NCBI RefSeq assembly: GCF_019710585.1 | Contig: NZ_JAIFZQ010000018.1 | Coordinates: 1 to 64,000, forward strand | Direction: 5' to 3' | Length of the DNA stretch: 64,000 bases | DNA from: Arthrobacter sp. MAHUQ-56 | GTDB lineage: Bacteria; Actinomycetota; Actinomycetes; Actinomycetales; Micrococcaceae | Shown here: positions 43,451-50,833 of the stretch, piece after piece | How positions within the stretch are numbered: the first letter of the stretch is position 1 | Layout: the number at the start of each line of letters is the position of its first letter | Position numbers and translations under genes: made by a program | Notes under the pieces: model-generated | Seen by the model: the letters and a program-made list of their open reading frames with translations, nothing else | Database searches by the model: none | What the model was told of the DNA's origin: nothing

Positions 43451-43945
43451 GTGACCACTGCCCCTGATTCCCCGCGGGTCCACATCGCCACCGACCACGC
43501 AGGCATGGAGCTCAGCGCCCACCTTGTGTCCCACCTGACCGGCAAAGGGTACGAGGTGGTGGATCACGGACCCAAGGTTTACGACGCCCAGGACGACTAC
43601 CCGTCGTTCTGCATCAACGCCGCGCTTGCCGTGGTTGCCGACCGGGAAGCCGGCATCCACGCCCTCGGCATCGTACTGGGCGGCTCCGGCAACGGTGAGC
43701 AGATCGCCGCCAACAAGGTCAAGGGCATCCGCGCGGCCCTCGCGTGGAACCTTTCCACGGCCACCCTGGCCCGCGAGCACAACGACGCCAATGTGGTCGC
43801 CCTGGGCGGCCGCCAGCACACCGTTGAGGAAGCCACCGCACTGGTCGAGGCGTTCCTTGCCGAGCCGTTCAGTAATGACGAGCGCCACATCCGCAGGATC
43901 GAAAAGATCGCGGTGTTCGAGGCAACCGGCGAGGTCATCGAGTAG
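43451..43945 (+). CDS. rpiB: Ribose-5-phosphate isomerase B
   Basis: Interconverts ribose 5-phosphate and ribulose 5-phosphate in the pentose phosphate pathway. The 164-residue RpiB/LacAB protein shows VHIATDHAGMELSAHLVSHL, VDHGPKVYDAQDDYP, GIVLGGSGNGEQIAANKVKGIRAAL with the catalytic-region Ser, and REHNDANVVALGGRQ. It starts with GTG and ends in TAGTG overlap with the glycosylase gene, so the pair is coupled. It complements gnd elsewhere in the window. Confidence 0.93.
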   Translation: MTTAPDSPRVHIATDHAGMELSAHLVSHLTGKGYEVVDHGPKVYDAQDDYPSFCINAALAVVADREAGIHALGIVLGGSGNGEQIAANKVKGIRAALAWNLSTATLAREHNDANVVALGGRQHTVEEATALVEAFLAEPFSNDERHIRRIEKIAVFEATGEVIE

Positions 43946-44901
43946 TGCCCGAGGGCCATTCCGTCCGCAGGCTCGCCCGGCAGTTCGGCGACGTCTTTGC
44001 CGGCGAGGCACTGGCCGTTTCCAGCCCGCAGGGCAGGTTCAGCGGGGGAGCGGCGCTGCTGGACGGACATACCCTCCTCGCCGCCGAAGCCCACGGCAAG
44101 CACCTGTTCCTGCACTTCGACAACGCGCTGGTGCTGCACGTGCACCTCGGCCTGTACGGCGCCTGGAGTTTTGGCGGGGACAGCACCTTCGCCGGCGCCT
44201 CGAGTATCGGCGCCCCGCGCCGGCTGGGGGAGCAGGAGTCCTTTGCTGGCGGGGACGACGGCGGGAACGCACCTTACGCCGGCCCGCCGGCACCCGTGGG
44301 GGCGGTGCGGGTCAGGCTCGCCGGAACCCACGGGTGGGCGGACCTGCGCGGCGCCACCACGTGCGAAACCATCACCACTGCCGAGGCAGAGGCCGTCCTG
44401 GCCCGCCTGGGGCCGGACCCGCTGCGCAACCTGCGCGGTGACGCCGGCCGGTTCGCAGCCAATCTCCAAGGCAAGAAAACCCCGCTGGCCGCACTGCTGA
44501 TGGACCAGAAGGTGATTGCCGGCGTCGGGAACGTCTACCGCGCGGAAGTCCTGTTCCGCCGTCGGCTGGATCCCTGGCTGCCCGGTGCCGCGGTACCGGA
44601 GGGTGTGGCGCGCAGGCTCTGGCGCGACATTGCCGCCGTCATGAACGACGGCGTAGCGGACGGGCGCATCATCACCACGCCGCCCAAGTACTGGGCCTTC
44701 GACGGCACCACGGCCGCCAAAGCGGCCGCTGCGGGGCTGCCCGTCCCGCCCAGGAACGCAGGCTTCCCGGGACGCGACGACGCCCACTTCGTCTACAAGC
44801 GGCACGGGCTGCCCTGCCGCGTCTGCCGGACCATCCTGCTGATGGCGGACCTTGCCGGACGCAACCTCTACTGGTGCCCAACCTGCCAGTCGCCGGATTA
44901 G
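43945..44901 (+). CDS. Fpg/Nei family DNA glycosylase
   Basis: A bifunctional DNA glycosylase/AP lyase of 318 residues that removes oxidised bases. After the initiator Met the catalytic Pro2-Glu3 (PEGHSV) are present, followed by LHVHLGLYG, the H2TH region GKKTPLAALLMDQKVIAGVGNVYRAEVLFR and a C-terminal zinc finger CRVCRTILLMADLAGRNLYWCPTCQ. PEGHSVRRLAR and the finger spacing suit the endonuclease VIII (Nei2-like) branch of actinobacteria rather than MutM. Its GTG start overlaps the rpiB stop by 1 nt. Confidence 0.93.
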   Translation: MPEGHSVRRLARQFGDVFAGEALAVSSPQGRFSGGAALLDGHTLLAAEAHGKHLFLHFDNALVLHVHLGLYGAWSFGGDSTFAGASSIGAPRRLGEQESFAGGDDGGNAPYAGPPAPVGAVRVRLAGTHGWADLRGATTCETITTAEAEAVLARLGPDPLRNLRGDAGRFAANLQGKKTPLAALLMDQKVIAGVGNVYRAEVLFRRRLDPWLPGAAVPEGVARRLWRDIAAVMNDGVADGRIITTPPKYWAFDGTTAAKAAAAGLPVPPRNAGFPGRDDAHFVYKRHGLPCRVCRTILLMADLAGRNLYWCPTCQSPD

Positions 44902-44914
44902 CCAGGTAAAAGAC

Positions 44915-44944
44915 AGAAGGCCCCCTCGATCGAGGGGGCCTTCT
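44915..44944. terminator. Terminator between the glycosylase gene and tRNA-Gly
   Basis: 30-bp perfect palindrome with arms AGAAGGCCCCCTCGA, serving the glycosylase gene (+) and tRNA-Gly (-). Confidence 0.88.
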
Positions 44945-44954
44945 GGGTAACTGG

Positions 44955-45025
44955 AGGGGACGACGGGAATCGAACCCGCGTAATCAGTTTGGAAGACTGA
45001 GGCTTTACCATTAAGCTACGTCCCC
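44955..45025 (-). tRNA. tRNA-Gly (TCC anticodon)
   Basis: Acceptor GGGGACG/CGTCCCC, anticodon arm TCAGT-CTTCCAA-ACTGA (TCC), T-arm GCGGG-TTCGATT-CCCGT, discriminator T. A CCA end is encoded immediately after it (44952-44954), unlike the other tRNAs in this window. Confidence 0.97.
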
Positions 45026-45135
45026 GAAGGAAGATCCGTCTTGGCGGAAACTTCGGGCTGGCTGTCCAAGCCGGATACAACTAAACCTAATCCATGGCCT
45101 ACGTGTCAAATGTGCAATCGCGACGCGTATCACCG

Positions 45136-45141
45136 TAGACT
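45136..45141 (+). promoter_or_regulatory. -10 box of tRNA-Pro
   Basis: TAGACT 14 nt before the tRNA, with TTGCCT-like AT-poor flanks; a plausible Actinobacterial -10. Confidence 0.45.
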
Positions 45142-45155
45142 TGCCTGTGCACTAA

Positions 45156-45230
45156 CGGGGTGTAGCTCAGCTTGGCTAGAGCGCCTGCTTTGGGAGCAGG
45201 AAGTCGCAGGTTCAAATCCTGTCACCCCGA
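45156..45230 (+). tRNA. tRNA-Pro (TGG anticodon)
   Basis: Acceptor CGGGGTG/CACCCCG, anticodon arm CCTGC-TTTGGGA-GCAGG (TGG), T-arm GCAGG-TTCAAAT-CCTGT. CCA is not encoded. It lies 78 nt upstream of tig in the same direction and could share its transcript. Confidence 0.97.
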
Positions 45231-45308
45231 CTCTGCGGCCCGGACCCTTCGGTTCCGGACATATTGCGTTTGCAGAACCCCATCCCACAACCCAGGAGTA
45301 CTTAGACC

Positions 45309-46691
45309 GTGAAGAGCGCTGTCGAGAACCTCACCCCCACGCGGGTCAAGCTCAATGTTGAGGTCCCCTTTGAGGAACTGAAGCCCAGCATCGACTCGGC
45401 CTACAAGACTGTTGCTTCGCAGATCCAGGTTCCCGGGTTCCGCAAGGGCAAGGTCCCCGCCAAGCTCATCGACCAGCGCGTCGGCCGCGGCTACGTCCTG
45501 GAGACCGCCATCAACGACGGCCTCAACGGCTGGTACCAGGCTGCCGTGCAGGAATCCGGCATCCGCCCGCTGAGCCGTCCCGAGGTGGAGATCACCGAGG
45601 TTCCGGACCCCTCCGCCACCGACGGCGGCCTGAAGTTCGCCGCCGAGGTGGACGTCCGCCCCGAGATCGAACTTCCGGACTACGCCGGCATCGAGGTCCA
45701 GGTGGCCGCCGCCGAGTCCTCCGAGGCCGACGTCGACAAGGCCCTGGACGAACTGCGTGGCCGCTTCGGCACCCTGAAGTCCGTTGACCGCCCGGCTGCC
45801 GAAGGTGATTTCCTCACCATCGACATCACCGCCAGCATCGACGGCGAAGAAGTTGACTCGGCCTCCGGCCTCTCCTACCAGGTGGGCGCAGGCACCATGC
45901 TCGAAGGCATGGACGAAGCCGTCACCGGCCTCAGCGCCGACGAGGACGCCATCTTCGACACCACCCTCGTAGGTGGCGAGCACGCCGGCGAAGCCGCGCA
46001 GGTCAAGGTCGTCGTGAAGGCCGTCAAGGAACGCGAACTGCCCGAAGCGAACGATGACTTCGCCCAGCTGGCCTCCGAGTTCGACACGATCGCCGAACTC
46101 CGCGAAGACCTGGCCAAGCAGGCAGCCAGCTCCAAGATCGTTGAGCAGGGCGTTGAAGCCCGCGACAAGGTCCTGGACAAGCTCGTCGAGCTGGTTGAGG
46201 TGCCCGTTCCGGACTCCGTCGTCGAAGAGCAGCTCGAAGCCCACTTCCAGGAGGGCAACGGCCACGGCGAGGGCGAGCACGACACCGAAGAGCACCGCGA
46301 AGAGGTCCGTGCCAACACGGCCCGCGCCTTCCAGAACGAAATCATCCTCGACGCCATCGCGGAGAAGGAAGAAGTCAACGTCAGCCAGAACGAGCTGATC
46401 GACTACATCGTCAGCACGGCCAGCCAGTACGGCATGGACCCGAACCAGTTCGCCCAGATCATCGACCAGAGCGGCCAGGTCCCCATGATGGTGTCCGAGG
46501 TCCGCCGCCGCAAGGCCCTGGCAGTCGTGCTGGGCCAGGCCACGGTGACCGACTCCGAGGGCAACGCCGTTGACCTCAGCGACTTCGTCCGCCCCGCCGG
46601 TGAAGAAGGTCCGGCTGCAGAGGCTCCCGAAGCTGTCGAGGCTGAGGCCGAAGCTGCCGAGGCCGAGGACACTGCAGCAGCCAAGGCCTAG
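45309..46691 (+). CDS. tig: Trigger factor
   Basis: Ribosome-bound chaperone with peptidyl-prolyl isomerase activity, 460 residues. The N-terminal ribosome-binding signature [14 protein letters not shown] is at about 38-51, the FKBP-type domain follows ([23 protein letters not shown]...[12 protein letters not shown]), then the helical substrate-binding domain, and a low-complexity acidic Ala/Glu tail. The GTG start has AGGAG 10 nt upstream. It heads the tig-clpP1-clpP2-clpX cluster conserved across bacteria. Confidence 0.96.
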   Translation: MKSAVENLTPTRVKLNVEVPFEELKPSIDSAYKTVASQIQVPGFRKGKVPAKLIDQRVGRGYVLETAINDGLNGWYQAAVQESGIRPLSRPEVEITEVPDPSATDGGLKFAAEVDVRPEIELPDYAGIEVQVAAAESSEADVDKALDELRGRFGTLKSVDRPAAEGDFLTIDITASIDGEEVDSASGLSYQVGAGTMLEGMDEAVTGLSADEDAIFDTTLVGGEHAGEAAQVKVVVKAVKERELPEANDDFAQLASEFDTIAELREDLAKQAASSKIVEQGVEARDKVLDKLVELVEVPVPDSVVEEQLEAHFQEGNGHGEGEHDTEEHREEVRANTARAFQNEIILDAIAEKEEVNVSQNELIDYIVSTASQYGMDPNQFAQIIDQSGQVPMMVSEVRRRKALAVVLGQATVTDSEGNAVDLSDFVRPAGEEGPAAEAPEAVEAEAEAAEAEDTAAAKA

Positions 46692-46709
46692 TCCTTACCA
46701 CGCCAGAGC

Positions 46710-46744
46710 AACGGCCCCCGGATCCCCGTGATCCGGGGGCCGTT
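46710..46744 (+). terminator. Terminator after tig
   Basis: Perfect 14-bp stem AACGGCCCCCGGAT / ATCCGGGGGCCGTT with a 7-nt loop, 18 nt after the stop. It separates tig from the clp genes transcriptionally. Confidence 0.88.
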
Positions 46745-46786
46745 GCCGTTTGGCGGGGCCTGGCGGCGCGGGGTCTGATCATCGTG

Positions 46787-46800
46787 CGCCGTCAGCGAAC
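46787..46800 (+). promoter_or_regulatory. Candidate ClgR site upstream of clpP1
   Basis: CGCCGTCAGCGAAC has the CGC-N5-GCG spacing and GCGAAC end of the ClgR motif that controls clpP1P2 in corynebacteria and streptomycetes; a second, similar but imperfect site (CGCTGGGACGCGAAC) follows. The match is by motif memory only. Confidence 0.4.
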
Positions 46801-46896
46801 AGCCGCTGGGACGCGAACAAAATGTCGGTGAAACCGGTTAGTGTCCAAGTAGTGATTTTCAGTGATGTCACCGTCACCAGCGAGAGGTAAGTAAAC

Positions 46897-47547
46897 ATGT
46901 CACAGCACCAGGAGGCCCCCCGGATGGCGACTGTCGATCCTGCAGCCCAGGACAACTACATTTACAACCGCCTCCTCAAGGAGCGGATCATCTGGCTCGG
47001 CTCGGAGGTGCGGGACGACAACGCCAACGCGATCTGCTCACAGCTGCTGCTCCTCTCTGCCGAGAACCCGGAAAAGGACATCTACCTCTACATCAACTCT
47101 CCCGGCGGCTCGGTCACGGCCGGCATGGCGATCTACGACACCATGCAGTTCATCCCCAATGACGTCGTGACCGTTGCTACCGGCCTGGCCGCATCCATGG
47201 GCCAGTTCCTGCTGTCTTCCGGCACCAAGGGCAAGCGCTACGCCACCCCCAACGCCCGCGTCCTGATGCACCAGCCCTCGGGCGGCATCGGCGGTACCGC
47301 CTCCGACATCAAGATCCAGGCGGAGCTCATCCTGCACATGAAAAAGGTCATGGCGGAGCTGACGGCAGAGCAGACCGGACAGACCGTGGAGACCATCCTC
47401 AAGGACAACGACCGCGACAAGTGGTTCACGGCCACCGAGGCCCTTGAATACGGCTTCTTCGACAAGATCGCCGCGCACGCCGGCTCCGTGTCGGGCGGCG
47501 GCGGAACCTCCAACGGGTCCTCCGGCGAATCAGCGTCCCAGAACTAA
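46897..47547 (+). CDS. clpP1: ATP-dependent Clp protease proteolytic subunit 1
   Basis: A serine protease subunit of 216 residues forming, with ClpP2, the tetradecameric core fed by ClpX or ClpC. Catalytic Ser100 is in GLAASMGQF, His125 in LMHQPSGG, and the aspartate (about 174) in DNDRDKWF. A Gly/Ser-rich tail follows. ATG has GAGAGG 9 nt upstream. It is followed after 37 nt by clpP2. Confidence 0.96.
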   Translation: MSQHQEAPRMATVDPAAQDNYIYNRLLKERIIWLGSEVRDDNANAICSQLLLLSAENPEKDIYLYINSPGGSVTAGMAIYDTMQFIPNDVVTVATGLAASMGQFLLSSGTKGKRYATPNARVLMHQPSGGIGGTASDIKIQAELILHMKKVMAELTAEQTGQTVETILKDNDRDKWFTATEALEYGFFDKIAAHAGSVSGGGGTSNGSSGESASQN

Positions 47548-47584
47548 CCGGCAACCAGAACCCTTTCGATCAGGAGCAAACACA

Positions 47585-48244
47585 ATGAACTACAACTTCG
47601 GGTGGTCCGCCGGCAATCTTCCATCCAGCCGCTACGTCCTGCCGCAGTTCGAGGAGCGCACGCCCTACGGCTTCAAGCGCCAGGACCCGTACACCAAGCT
47701 CTTCGAGGACCGCATCATCTTCCTCGGCGTGCAGGTGGACGACGCCTCAGCCGACGACATCATGGCCCAGCTGCTGGTCCTCGAGTCCACCGACCCGGAC
47801 CGGGACATCACGCTGTACATCAACTCCCCGGGCGGTTCGTTCACCGCGATGACCGCGATCTACGACACCATGCAGTACATCCGGCCCGAAATCCAGACAG
47901 TCTGCCTGGGCCAGGCCGCCAGCGCCGCTGCAGTGCTGCTGGCCGCGGGTACTCCGGGCAAACGCCTCGCCCTCCCCAACGCCCGTGTCCTGATCCACCA
48001 GCCGGCTCTCTCCGGCGGCCAGGGCGGCCAGGCCTCCGACCTGGAGATCCAGGCCGCCGAGGTCATGCGGATGCGTTCCTGGCTCGAGGACACGCTGGCC
48101 CAGCACTCCGGGCGCACGTCGGAGCAGGTCAACAACGACATCGAGCGTGACAAGATCCTCACCGCGGACGAGGCCCAGGCCTATGGCCTTATCGACCAGG
48201 TCCTGGATTCACGGAAGATCAAGCCCCAGGCAATCACGAGGTAG
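47585..48244 (+). CDS. clpP2: ATP-dependent Clp protease proteolytic subunit 2
   Basis: The second ClpP paralogue, 219 residues. Catalytic Ser113 ([11 protein letters not shown]), His138 ([10 protein letters not shown]) and Asp189 (IERDKILTA) are all present. A longer N-terminal segment than ClpP1 ([23 protein letters not shown]) is typical of actinobacterial ClpP2. AGGAG lies 9 nt before the ATG. Confidence 0.96.
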   Translation: MNYNFGWSAGNLPSSRYVLPQFEERTPYGFKRQDPYTKLFEDRIIFLGVQVDDASADDIMAQLLVLESTDPDRDITLYINSPGGSFTAMTAIYDTMQYIRPEIQTVCLGQAASAAAVLLAAGTPGKRLALPNARVLIHQPALSGGQGGQASDLEIQAAEVMRMRSWLEDTLAQHSGRTSEQVNNDIERDKILTADEAQAYGLIDQVLDSRKIKPQAITR

Positions 48245-48255
48245 CAGTACGGAAA

Positions 48256-48297
48256 GCCGGTGCGGCCCAGTTCATTTGGCCGCACCGGCCTTTTCTT
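48256..48297 (+). terminator. Terminator after clpP2
   Basis: Perfect 12-bp stem GCCGGTGCGGCC / GGCCGCACCGGC, 10-nt loop, then CTTTTCTTT. Confidence 0.9.
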
Positions 48298-48418
48298 TCC
48301 ACCCTTGGGAGCGAATGTGACCTAGAGTGGAAGATGTCACAAACCGGTCCCGCTGGCCGGCAACGATTTCAGCAACGGTGCAAGGCTGCATGGCAGCAGG
48401 ATACTAAGGGGTTCACAT

Positions 48419-49699
48419 ATGGCTCGGATTGGCGAGAGCACGGATCTGCTGAAGTGCTCTTTCTGCGGAAAGAGCCAGAAGCAGGTGCGCAAGCTCATTG
48501 CCGGGCCGGGAGTCTACATCTGCGATGAATGCATCGAGCTGTGCAACGAAATCATCGAAGAGGAACTCGCGGAAGTAGCTGACCTCGGAAGCTTCGAACT
48601 TCCCAAGCCCCGCGAAATCTTCGACTTCCTGCAGGAATACGTCATCGGCCAGGAACCCGCCAAGCGGTCCCTCGCCGTCGCCGTCTATAACCATTACAAG
48701 CGCATCCAGGCCGGCCATGCACCGAAGTCCGGCAGCCTGGGCGACGGCGGCCACCACGACGACGTCGAGATCGCCAAGTCGAACATCCTCCTGATCGGCC
48801 CCACCGGGTGCGGCAAGACCTACCTCGCCCAGACCCTCGCCCGGCGCCTCAACGTTCCGTTCGCCGTGGCTGATGCCACTGCCCTGACCGAGGCCGGCTA
48901 TGTGGGCGAGGATGTGGAGAACATCCTGCTCAAGCTCATCCAGGCCGCGGACTACGACGTCAAGAAGGCCGAGCAGGGCATCATCTACATTGACGAGATC
49001 GACAAGATCTCCCGGAAGAGCGAGAACCCTTCCATCACCAGGGACGTCTCAGGCGAGGGCGTCCAGCAGGCCCTCCTGAAAATCCTGGAAGGCACGGTTG
49101 CGTCGGTTCCGCCGCAGGGGGGCAGGAAACACCCGCACCAGGAATTTATCCAGATCGACACCACGAACGTCCTGTTCATCGTCGCAGGCGCCTTTGCCGG
49201 GCTCGAGGAAATCATCGGCTCCCGCTCGGGCCGCAAGGGCATCGGCTTCGGTGCCCCGCTCAACGAGGCCAGCAAGAAGGTGGACTCCTACGGCGAGGTC
49301 ATGCCGGAGGACCTGCTCAAGTTCGGCCTGATCCCCGAATTTATCGGCCGGCTCCCCGTGATCACCACCGTGTCGAACCTGGACCGTGACGCACTGATCC
49401 AGATCCTCTCCACGCCCAAGAACGCGCTGGTCAAGCAGTACCAGAAGATGTTCCAGATCGACGGCGTCGAGCTGGTGTTCGATCCCGCCGCCCTTGATGC
49501 CATTGCCGACCAAGCCCTCGAACGGGGCACCGGTGCCCGTGGTCTCCGTGCCATCCTTGAGGAAGTCCTGCTTCCCGTCATGTTCGATTTGCCGAGCCGC
49601 GAGGATGTAGCCAGCGTGGTCATCACCGAGGACGTTGTGCTCCGAGGTGCCGAACCCACCATGATCCCGCACGAGACCAAGCGCCGTAAGTCGGCCTGA
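48419..49699 (+). CDS. clpX: ATP-dependent Clp protease ATP-binding subunit ClpX
   Basis: AAA+ unfoldase of 426 residues that feeds substrates into ClpP. The N-terminal zinc finger has Cys13, Cys16, Cys35 and Cys38; Walker A GPTGCGKT ends at Lys133-Thr134; Walker B is [11 protein letters not shown]; the RKH-type and sensor regions follow ([31 protein letters not shown]). The ATG has AAGGGG 7 nt upstream. A TAGAGT box at 48323-48328 suggests its own promoter, after the clpP2 terminator. Confidence 0.97.
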   Translation: MARIGESTDLLKCSFCGKSQKQVRKLIAGPGVYICDECIELCNEIIEEELAEVADLGSFELPKPREIFDFLQEYVIGQEPAKRSLAVAVYNHYKRIQAGHAPKSGSLGDGGHHDDVEIAKSNILLIGPTGCGKTYLAQTLARRLNVPFAVADATALTEAGYVGEDVENILLKLIQAADYDVKKAEQGIIYIDEIDKISRKSENPSITRDVSGEGVQQALLKILEGTVASVPPQGGRKHPHQEFIQIDTTNVLFIVAGAFAGLEEIIGSRSGRKGIGFGAPLNEASKKVDSYGEVMPEDLLKFGLIPEFIGRLPVITTVSNLDRDALIQILSTPKNALVKQYQKMFQIDGVELVFDPAALDAIADQALERGTGARGLRAILEEVLLPVMFDLPSREDVASVVITEDVVLRGAEPTMIPHETKRRKSA

Positions 49700-49712
49700 C
49701 CGGCGTCGCTGC

Positions 49713-49748
49713 CCGCAGCGGCTGCCGTCGCCCCCCGCAGCGGCTGCC
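49713..49748 (+). repeat. Short direct repeat after clpX
   Basis: CCGCAGCGGCTGCC occurs at 49713-49726 and 49735-49748, period 22. Confidence 0.8.
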
Positions 49749-49789
49749 CGGTCCCGGCGGCCTGACATCGCGCTGCCCGCCCACCAGGA

Positions 49790-49807
49790 CCGCCCCCATG
49801 AGGGCGG
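49790..49807 (+). terminator. Weak hairpin between clpX and the DsbA-like gene
   Basis: CCGCCC / GGGCGG with loop CCATGA, just before the ribosome-binding site of the next gene; no T tract. Confidence 0.3.
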
Positions 49808-49829
49808 CCACCATCAGAGGAGGACCTCC

Positions 49830-50444
49830 ATGACCGCACCTGCCGGAAACAAGGCCGATTTTTGGTTCGACCCCCTGTGCCCCTTTGCCTGGATCACCTC
49901 CCGCTGGATCGGCGAGGTGGAATCCGTCCGCGACATCGAGACGGAGTGGCACGTCATGAGCCTGGCCGTCCTCAATGAGGGGCGCGACCTGGACCCTGAC
50001 TACCGGAAGTCCATGGATGACGCCTGGGGCATGGTCCGCGTGATCATCGCTGCACAGCAGGAGCACAGCAACCAAACCGTCAAGGCTCTCTACGACGCCA
50101 TGGGGACCCTGATCCATGACGGGGGCGAAAAGGACCGCTCCCTGGTGATTACCAAGGCGCTTGCGGAGTGCGGCCTGCCGGCATCACTCGCCGAGGCAGC
50201 CGCCACGGACGCGTATGACGACAAGCTTCGCGCCAGCCACGGGGAAGGCATCTCCCTGGTCGGCCAGGATGTTGGAACGCCTGTGGTGGCCTTCAACGGA
50301 ACAGCGTTCTTCGGGCCCGTCCTCACCCGCATTCCCCGCGGCGAGGAGGCCGGAAGGCTGTGGGACGCGACCACCGCCATTGCGGCCTACCCGCACTTTT
50401 TCGAGCTGAAGAGGAGCCGCACAGAGCGCCCGGAATTCGGGTGA
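49830..50444 (+). CDS. DsbA-family protein, mycothiol-dependent nitroreductase (Rv2466c) type
   Basis: A 204-residue thioredoxin-fold protein of the FrnE/HCCA isomerase-DsbA group. FWFDPLCPFAWITSRWI contains Cys17 in CPFA, where Mycobacterium Rv2466c has CPWC; only the first cysteine is kept. Downstream, VGTPVVAFNG carries the cis-proline and FFGPVLTRIPRGEEAGRLWDA is shared with that subfamily. It has GAGGAGG 6 nt before the ATG. Loss of the resolving cysteine suggests a monothiol, mycothiol-using mechanism; that is inference. Confidence 0.82.
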   Translation: MTAPAGNKADFWFDPLCPFAWITSRWIGEVESVRDIETEWHVMSLAVLNEGRDLDPDYRKSMDDAWGMVRVIIAAQQEHSNQTVKALYDAMGTLIHDGGEKDRSLVITKALAECGLPASLAEAAATDAYDDKLRASHGEGISLVGQDVGTPVVAFNGTAFFGPVLTRIPRGEEAGRLWDATTAIAAYPHFFELKRSRTERPEFG

Positions 50445-50474
50445 GCAGCCGCGCTGCGGCTGCCGGAAGCACAC

Positions 50475-50522
50475 CAAGGGCCCCGGGGGAACTACGCGTT
50501 TGTAGTTTCCCCGGGGCCCTTG
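50475..50522 (+). terminator. Terminator after the DsbA-like gene
   Basis: 21-bp stem starting CAAGGGCCCCGGGG and ending CCCCGGGGCCCTTG, with one G-T pair and a GCGTTT loop. Confidence 0.9.
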
Positions 50523-50720
50523 CGCGTGCCGCGGGGCAGGGCCAGAATGGTTCTTACCCACTTCGAAAGAAGCGGGACGCAGGAACCAAAGATTCAGTGA
50601 TATGTAGTTTGACGCAGCCATCGGCAAAGTTGAATGCAAGCTACCAGTGACGGGGTAGTAAGACCTGAAAATCAGCGGATCCTGCCAGACCATCAGAGCA
50701 CGTCACCGGATGGCCGAAAA
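50523..50720. other. Lower-GC intergenic segment of unknown content
   Basis: No gene recognised. 57 of the 120 bases at 50551-50670 are G or C, clearly lower than the surrounding genes. Short open frames exist on both strands but look unlike neighbouring proteins. It might be a decayed insertion, a small RNA locus or plain spacer. Confidence 0.4.
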
Positions 50721-50723
50721 GTC

Positions 50724-50759
50724 GAAGCCCCACCAACGGCAAAACGCTGATGGGGCTTC
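50724..50759 (-). terminator. Terminator after valS
   Basis: 12-bp stem GAAGCCCCATCA / TGGTGGGGCTTC (minus strand, one G-T pair) with a 12-nt loop, then GACTTTTC. Confidence 0.8.
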
Positions 50760-50833
50760 CCCTTTGCCCTGATCCCACATGCCCGGGGCTCCCACATGCT
50801 TGGGGGCCCTCCGGCATCAGGGCTTCGCCGGTA

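Noticed and set aside
50184..50693. 169-residue minus-strand frame over the end of the DsbA-like gene and the spacer
   Set aside because: It is antisense to a real gene and crosses a strong terminator; no family resemblance.
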